The notes under the pieces: model-generated
Told to the model about the DNA's origin: nothing
Database searches by the model: none
The model's input: the letters and a program-made list of their open reading frames with translations, nothing else
Translations under genes and position numbers: made by a program
Assembly: GCA_016302925.1 (NCBI GenBank)
Contig: JAEDMR010000004.1
Location: forward strand, 1-25,411
DNA from: Bacillota bacterium
GTDB taxonomy: Bacteria > Bacillota > Clostridia > Peptostreptococcales > Anaerovoracaceae
Length of the DNA: 25,411 nt
Direction of reading: 5' to 3'
Shown: one piece after another, positions 20,706 through 25,411 of the stretch
How positions within the stretch are numbered: position 1 is the first letter of the stretch
Layout: the number at the start of each line of letters is the position of its first letter

Positions 20706-23522
20706 ATGGGACTCATGGAAAAGATCCTGGGGGATCTGAATGCAAGAGAAGTAAAGAAGCTGTCTGCCATTGCCGATAAGGTCATGGCACTGGACGGACA
20801 GATGGGCGGTCTCAGTGATGAGGAGTTAAAAGGAAAAACAGCGGAATTCAAAAAGCGGCTGGCAGAGGGGGAAACCCTGGATGATCTGCTGGTGGAAGCC
20901 TTCGCTGTGTGCCGGGAGGCTGCATGGAGAAGCGTGGGAATGAAGCCGTTCAAAGTACAGGTTATCGGCGGCATCGCCCTGCATCAGGGCCGGATTGCCG
21001 AGATGAAGACCGGTGAAGGTAAGACCCTGGTGGCAACGCTGCCGACCTATCTGAATGCGCTGGAAGGTAAGGGTGTTCATGTCATCACCGTCAACGACTA
21101 TCTGGCGAAGCGAGATGCCGAGTGGATGGGAAAGATCTATTCCTTCCTAGGTCTGACGGTGGGATGTGTGATTCACGGGATTTCCGAAAAGACCAGAAAG
21201 GAAGCCTATCAGGCGGACATCACATACGGAACCAATAACGAATTCGGTTTCGACTACCTGCGGGATAACATGGTCACCTATAAGGAACAGCTGACCCAGC
21301 GGGAACTGAACTTCGCCATCATCGATGAAGTGGACTCCATCCTCATCGATGAAGCCAGAACACCGCTGATTATTTCCGGCAGAGGGGACAAGTCCACGGA
21401 CCTGTACCAGACGGCAGACCGGTTTGTAAAGGGATTGCGCAATGAAGAGGACTTCACCATCGAAGAGAAGGAAAAGAGAGTCAGTCTGACGGAAGAAGGC
21501 ATTGAAAAAGCAGAGAAGTTCTTCGGCATCGATAACTTCGGCGACCCGGAAAACATGGAAATCAACCACCACGTTCTGGAAGCCCTGAAGGCCAGAAATA
21601 TCATGAAGCGGGATGTGGACTACATCGTGAAAGACGGGGAAATCATCATCGTCGATGAATTTACAGGCCGTCTCATGTTCGGACGCCGCTATAACGGCGG
21701 ACTCCATCAGGCGATTGAAGCAAAGGAAGGTGTGTTCGTCCGCTCCGAGTCCAAGACGCTGGCCACCATTACCCTGCAGAACTACTTCAGAATGTATAAC
21801 AAGCTGGCGGGTATGACCGGTACGGCCAAGACCGAAGAAGAAGAATTCCGGGATATCTACAACATGGACGTTGTGGTGATCCCGACCAATAAGCCGATTG
21901 CCAGAGTGGACCACGATGATGCCATTTTCGGCAATGAGCAGGCCAAGTTCAAGGCCATCGCAGACCGGATCGTGGAGGCACATCAGACGGGACAGCCGGT
22001 ACTGGTGGGCACCATTTCCATCGAAAATTCCGAACGCATCAGTCTGCTGCTGAAAAAGCGGGGTGTGAAGCATAATGTGCTGAACGCCAAGCAGCATGAC
22101 AAGGAAGCCGCCATCGTGGCAGAAGCCGGACGGCTGGGTGCTGTGACCATCGCCACCAACATGGCAGGTCGTGGTACCGATATCATCCTGGGCGGCAACC
22201 CGGAATTCGAAGCGAAAAAAGAGATGGCGGAGAACGGCTTCACAGAAGAGCAGATTTCTTTCGCCACCAGCTTCGTATCCAGTGACGATCCGGAACTGAA
22301 CCAGGCAAGAGAAACCTTCCATCAGCTGCTGGAAAAATATAAGGCAGAACGTGCTGATGAGCAGCAAAAGGTTGTGGAACTGGGCGGTCTGTGCATCATC
22401 GGTACCGAGCGCCATGAATCCCGCCGTATCGATAATCAGCTTCGCGGCCGTTCCGGACGACAGGGAGACCCGGGTGAAACTCAGTTCTTCATTTCACTGG
22501 AAGATGACCTGATGCGTCTCTTTGGCGGAGACCGGATCCAGGGCGTTATGGATAAGTTCGGCATGCAGGATGAGGCGATCGCTGCCGGCATGCTGTCCAA
22601 GACCATTGAAAACGCGCAGAAAAAAGTGGAAGGCCGCAACTTTGAAATCCGTAAATACGTGCTTCAGTACGACAACGTCATGAACAAGCAGCGTGAAGTC
22701 ATCTATGACGAGCGGCGCAAGGTGCTCTTCGGCGAAGACCTGAAGGAGAACATCATGGGCATGATGGAAACACTGGTGGAAAGCCTGATCAAGCCGGTGA
22801 CGGTAGAAAGCAAGTTCGCCGAAGAATGGAATCTTTCCGGCCTGTCTGAAAATCTGAAGCGAATTACGGAAACCTTCCCGGGCCTGTCCTATACAGAGGA
22901 TGAGATTCAAGATCTGACAGAAGACAAGCTGATGGAAGATGTCAAGTCCGCATTTCGCCGGCTCTATGACCAGAAGGAAGCAGAGATCGGCGCAGAGCGG
23001 ATGCGTGAAGTGGAGCGCATGATTCTGCTGCGGGTGGTGGACAACCGCTGGATGGATCACATTCAGGCCATGGATGATCTGAAGGACGGCATCGGCCTGC
23101 GTGCACTGGGACAGATGGATCCGGCAGCAGCCTACTCCAAAGAAGGTTTCGACATGTTTGAGGAAATGATCGGCGATATCCAGCAGGATACCGTGAGATA
23201 CTGCTATAACGTCACTGTAAATACCCGCACCGAACGCCGGTCTGTCATCGGCAGAGGGGAAGGCAGAAAGGATGACTTCCATGGCGATGCAGCTTCCCTT
23301 GCAAAACGTGCAGCCTCTGGGAATTCCGGCATGCCGGACGGCGGTCATGGTACAGGAGGATATGGCGGTCAGATGCCGGGTGCGGCACCGAAGCCGGAAG
23401 AACCGCACAAGCAGGAAACCGTACGCCGTCAGGCACCGAAAGTGGGAAGAAACGACCCTTGCCCTTGCGGCTCCGGAAAGAAATACAAGAACTGCTGCAT
23501 GAAAAAAGATCTGGAGCAGTAA
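20706..23522 (+). CDS. secA: Preprotein translocase ATPase SecA
   Basis: The 938-residue product is SecA, which drives proteins through SecYEG. The first nucleotide-binding domain has Walker A MKTGEGKT (100-107) and Walker B IIDEVD around 205-210, followed by SILIDEARTPLIISG. YGTNNEFGFDYLRDNM, the conserved signature of the motor, is present, as is the second nucleotide-binding domain with TNMAGRGTDI and GGLCIIGTERHESRRIDNQL. The C-terminus has a SEC-C zinc motif, Cys919-x-Cys921 and Cys930-Cys931 (CxCx8CC), which binds SecB or the ribosome/lipids in other bacteria. The long Gly-rich linker before it makes the protein somewhat longer than the typical 840. AAAGGGG lies eight bases before ATG. 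It is cotranscribed with the preceding gene and followed by a terminator. Confidence 0.96.
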   Translation: MGLMEKILGDLNAREVKKLSAIADKVMALDGQMGGLSDEELKGKTAEFKKRLAEGETLDDLLVEAFAVCREAAWRSVGMKPFKVQVIGGIALHQGRIAEMKTGEGKTLVATLPTYLNALEGKGVHVITVNDYLAKRDAEWMGKIYSFLGLTVGCVIHGISEKTRKEAYQADITYGTNNEFGFDYLRDNMVTYKEQLTQRELNFAIIDEVDSILIDEARTPLIISGRGDKSTDLYQTADRFVKGLRNEEDFTIEEKEKRVSLTEEGIEKAEKFFGIDNFGDPENMEINHHVLEALKARNIMKRDVDYIVKDGEIIIVDEFTGRLMFGRRYNGGLHQAIEAKEGVFVRSESKTLATITLQNYFRMYNKLAGMTGTAKTEEEEFRDIYNMDVVVIPTNKPIARVDHDDAIFGNEQAKFKAIADRIVEAHQTGQPVLVGTISIENSERISLLLKKRGVKHNVLNAKQHDKEAAIVAEAGRLGAVTIATNMAGRGTDIILGGNPEFEAKKEMAENGFTEEQISFATSFVSSDDPELNQARETFHQLLEKYKAERADEQQKVVELGGLCIIGTERHESRRIDNQLRGRSGRQGDPGETQFFISLEDDLMRLFGGDRIQGVMDKFGMQDEAIAAGMLSKTIENAQKKVEGRNFEIRKYVLQYDNVMNKQREVIYDERRKVLFGEDLKENIMGMMETLVESLIKPVTVESKFAEEWNLSGLSENLKRITETFPGLSYTEDEIQDLTEDKLMEDVKSAFRRLYDQKEAEIGAERMREVERMILLRVVDNRWMDHIQAMDDLKDGIGLRALGQMDPAAAYSKEGFDMFEEMIGDIQQDTVRYCYNVTVNTRTERRSVIGRGEGRKDDFHGDAASLAKRAASGNSGMPDGGHGTGGYGGQMPGAAPKPEEPHKQETVRRQAPKVGRNDPCPCGSGKKYKNCCMKKDLEQ

Positions 23523-23548
23523 AACAGAAAAATATGACAATGAAAAGG

Positions 23549-23595
23549 AGCTGTCGCATTAACGGGAAATAACCGTTAGGGCGACAGCTTTTTTT
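23549..23595 (+). terminator. Terminator of secA
   Basis: AGCTGTCGC (23549-23557) and GCGACAGCT (23581-23589) form a perfect nine-pair stem, with an inner AACGG/CCGTT stem, followed by six T residues (23590-23595). Confidence 0.93.
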
Positions 23596-23778
23596 CGAGG
23601 CCAGGGCCACATTCGCCCTCGCTTTCTGAACGCCTGTAAAGCAACCTCTCGGGGTGGTTTCATTTTTTAGGTTGATACCCCCCTTTTCTGCATGCCAAAT
23701 ACAATAAATAAACGTGATAGTATTTCTTTTTTTTCGGAAACATGGTAAAGTGTAGGTATGTGACGGGAGGGTAGTTCA
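23596..23778. other. Intergenic region before the M42 peptidase genes
   Basis: This 183-base stretch has no gene that I can support. A weak stem AGGGC/GCCCT lies near its left end, and AACC...GGTT followed by TTTTTT occurs at about 23644-23670, perhaps a degraded second terminator. Near the right end TGGTAAAGT (23743-23751) could be an extended -10 box for the peptidase gene, but no good -35 box precedes it. Confidence 0.35.
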
Positions 23779-24849
23779 ATGAAAGAAAAATATACGAAAG
23801 AAACAATGCACCTTTCAGGCCTCTGCGGGATTTCCGGCTGGGAGACCGGTACAGCCCGTGCGGCAGCAGAGCTGCTGCAGCCATATATGGACACGGTGGA
23901 GGTGGACCGGCTCGGAAACCTCATCGGCAGACGGTCCTGCGGCAGGAAAGACGCGCCGGTCCTGCTGCTGGATGCCCATCTCGACCAGGTGGGACTGATG
24001 GTTAGCAAAGTAACAGAAGAAGGATTTCTTCTGGTGGAAAAGAGCGGCGGAGTGGATCCCCGGGTGCTGCCCGGCGGCCGGGTGACCATCGCAGGAACCG
24101 ACGGCAAACTGTATCGAGGTGTCATTGGATGCCTGCCGGATGCCTGGGATGAAGAAAAGAATGCAGCCACAGTGGAAGATCTGTTCCTTGATGCGGGCAT
24201 GACAAAGGAACAGGCAGAAACCTGCATCGGAACCGGATCCCCGGTCTATTTCCACATGCCGGCGCGGATGCTTTCGGAAGACTGCCTGTCCGGACCGGCA
24301 CTGGATGACAGGGCCTGCTTTACCTGCATTCTGTATGCTTTGGAACTGCTGAAACGGCAGGGAAAAACGCCGGACTGTGACTTGATTGTAGTGGGAGCCA
24401 GCTGTGAGGAGATGCGGGGAAAGGGCGTAACCGGCCTGGGGTATGATCTGCAGCCGGACCTGGCGGCAGCCATCGACGTCTGCCACGCGGCGACCTATGA
24501 TGTGGATCCTCTGGACGGCGTGCATCCGGTGGGCAGCGGACCTGCCATAGCCGTGGGAGCCATGGGGCGGACGGACTGGGCGGAAAGACTGATGGACGCC
24601 TGTGAAGATGCGGGCATTCCATACTCCATAGACCCGAACATCGGAGAAAGTTGGACAGACGCGGACTGTTACTATGAGTCGGGAACCGGGATTCCGACCA
24701 TGCTGCTGTCCTTGCCGCTGCGGTACATGCACACGCCGGTAGAACAGCTTTCCCTGCGGGATGCGGAATATACGGGGCAGGCCATTGCTCAGCTGATCCT
24801 GGGCTTCGGCAGCTGGATGAAAGAAGCGGAAGGAGGTGAGCTGCGGTGA
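23779..24849 (+). CDS. M42 family metallopeptidase (glutamyl/leucyl aminopeptidase type)
   Basis: The 356-residue product is a member of the M42 family of dinuclear metal aminopeptidases that form tetrahedral dodecamers. Visible ligands and catalytic residues: His67 and Asp69 in AHLDQVG, bridging Asp176 in GPALDDRA, Glu210 as base and Glu211 in ASCEEMRGKG, Asp233 in AIDVCHA, and His318 in YMHTPVE. All expected positions are kept, so the enzyme is probably active. It would trim peptides in the cytoplasm. GGGAGGG lies seven bases before ATG. The next M42 gene overlaps its stop codon by four bases, which indicates tight coupling. Confidence 0.92.
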   Translation: MKEKYTKETMHLSGLCGISGWETGTARAAAELLQPYMDTVEVDRLGNLIGRRSCGRKDAPVLLLDAHLDQVGLMVSKVTEEGFLLVEKSGGVDPRVLPGGRVTIAGTDGKLYRGVIGCLPDAWDEEKNAATVEDLFLDAGMTKEQAETCIGTGSPVYFHMPARMLSEDCLSGPALDDRACFTCILYALELLKRQGKTPDCDLIVVGASCEEMRGKGVTGLGYDLQPDLAAAIDVCHAATYDVDPLDGVHPVGSGPAIAVGAMGRTDWAERLMDACEDAGIPYSIDPNIGESWTDADCYYESGTGIPTMLLSLPLRYMHTPVEQLSLRDAEYTGQAIAQLILGFGSWMKEAEGGELR

Positions 24850-25411
24850 AGAAAAAACTGTTTGAACTTTGCAGCCTTGCGGCAATCGGTGGATTCGAGC
24901 AGCCGGTGCGTCAGTATCTGATGGAGCAGGCTCGGCCTTTCGCTGACGAGATGAAAACAGATAAAATGGGAAATCTGCTGGTTTACCGCCGGGGTACCGT
25001 GCACTTGGAAAAACCGCTGATGCTGATGGCTCACATGGATGAACCGGGGTTTCTGGTGGCGAATATCACCGATGACGGTATGGTGCAGCTGGCAGGCGGC
25101 AGGATGAATGCCCGGGCCCTCATCGGCAAGCAACTGGAAATACATGACCGGCGGGGCATAGTGTACGGGGCTGCCGGCATGAAGGCGGAACATATGCAGA
25201 CGCCGGAAGAGCAGAAAAAGACACCGGAGCTTTCCAGACTTCTGATTGATATAGGATGCACTTCGAAAGAAGAGGCAGCAGCAAAAGTGCGTCTTGGGGA
25301 TGTGGCTGTACCTCTGGTGGAACCGGAGCATCTCGGAATGTCGGAACCGGCGGACGCATCAGAACTGCCGGAAGGCGGGATGATGACAGGACGGGGTCTT
25401 GCCAGCCGAGG
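24846..25411 (+). CDS. M42 family metallopeptidase paralogue, 5' part, altered metal-site motif
   Basis: The gene starts with GTG overlapping the preceding stop (GTGA), with AGGAGGTGA six bases upstream, and runs off the right edge after 188 residues. The N-terminal third is M42-like: AAIGGFEQPVRQYLMEQ, MGNLLVYRRG, and AHMDEPGFLV with His63 and Asp65 as first metal ligands. At the place where the family has G-x-A-L-D-D-R, this protein has GRGLASR (182-188), so the bridging aspartate is Ala186. Either the alignment shifts beyond the edge, or this is a subunit with a changed or lost metal site. Hetero-oligomers of M42 paralogues are known from archaeal TET complexes, so it may pair with the upstream enzyme. 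The remaining part of the gene is not in the window. Confidence 0.85.
   Translation, partial: MKKKLFELCSLAAIGGFEQPVRQYLMEQARPFADEMKTDKMGNLLVYRRGTVHLEKPLMLMAHMDEPGFLVANITDDGMVQLAGGRMNARALIGKQLEIHDRRGIVYGAAGMKAEHMQTPEEQKKTPELSRLLIDIGCTSKEEAAAKVRLGDVAVPLVEPEHLGMSEPADASELPEGGMMTGRGLASR

Noticed and set aside
21147..22415. Minus-strand open frame of 422 codons
   Set aside because: It lies entirely opposite secA and has no motif or ribosome binding site.

Overview
This window looks like a chromosomal segment of a Gram-positive, probably anaerobic member of the Bacillota, most likely class Clostridia. The reasons are strong GGAGG-type ribosome binding sites, sigma-A-like promoters with 16-17 bp spacers, a T-box leader, lipoprotein-type transport, a two-subunit iron-sulfur fumarase and a BirA/BioY biotin unit. 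Base composition is roughly balanced in genes and AT-rich between them. No tRNA, rRNA, CRISPR array or intact transposase was seen.

Layout. 1-1962: the 3' end of an unrecognised gene (possibly a phosphotransferase), a shared terminator, a minus-strand AAA ATPase of the DUF4143 type, and an upstream region with a 32-bp-period repeat that may be an orphan insertion-sequence end. 1963-3412: a SAM-dependent methyltransferase and a small membrane-anchored protein. 3460-6591: a T-box leader with an apparent UGG (Trp) specifier, followed by a lipoprotein, permease and ATPase of the predicted tryptophan transporter TrpXYZ. 6618-10944: a promoter, a leader terminator, then a glycerol-3-phosphate dehydrogenase-like three-gene set (GlpA-like flavoprotein with a BFD iron-sulfur domain, a second flavoprotein, and a DUF1667 cysteine protein) and a monoacylglycerol-lipase-like hydrolase. 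The set suggests glycerolipid breakdown feeding glycerol-3-phosphate oxidation.

10927-14381 is a minus-strand operon: a P-loop protein with a C-terminal region like the AlaRS second additional (editing) domain, both fumarase subunits, and a GntR-type regulator. 14462-16804 carries an AzgA-type purine permease and a phosphoribosyltransferase, a plausible purine uptake and salvage pair with separate promoters. 16822-17499 is a monofunctional peptidoglycan glycosyltransferase. 17531-19237 is a birA-bioY operon on the minus strand, with a consensus promoter overlapped by a candidate BirA operator. 19351-23595 holds a CNNM/CorC-type membrane protein and secA. From 23779 to the right edge are two overlapping M42 metallopeptidase genes; the second is cut by the window edge and appears to lack the usual bridging metal aspartate.

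The points most worth following are the P-loop/AlaRS-SAD protein tied to fumarase, the helically phased repeats before the ATPase gene, the leader terminator before the glpA-like gene, and the M42 pair with one apparently altered metal site. Function calls rest on recognising motifs by eye; no database search was possible.
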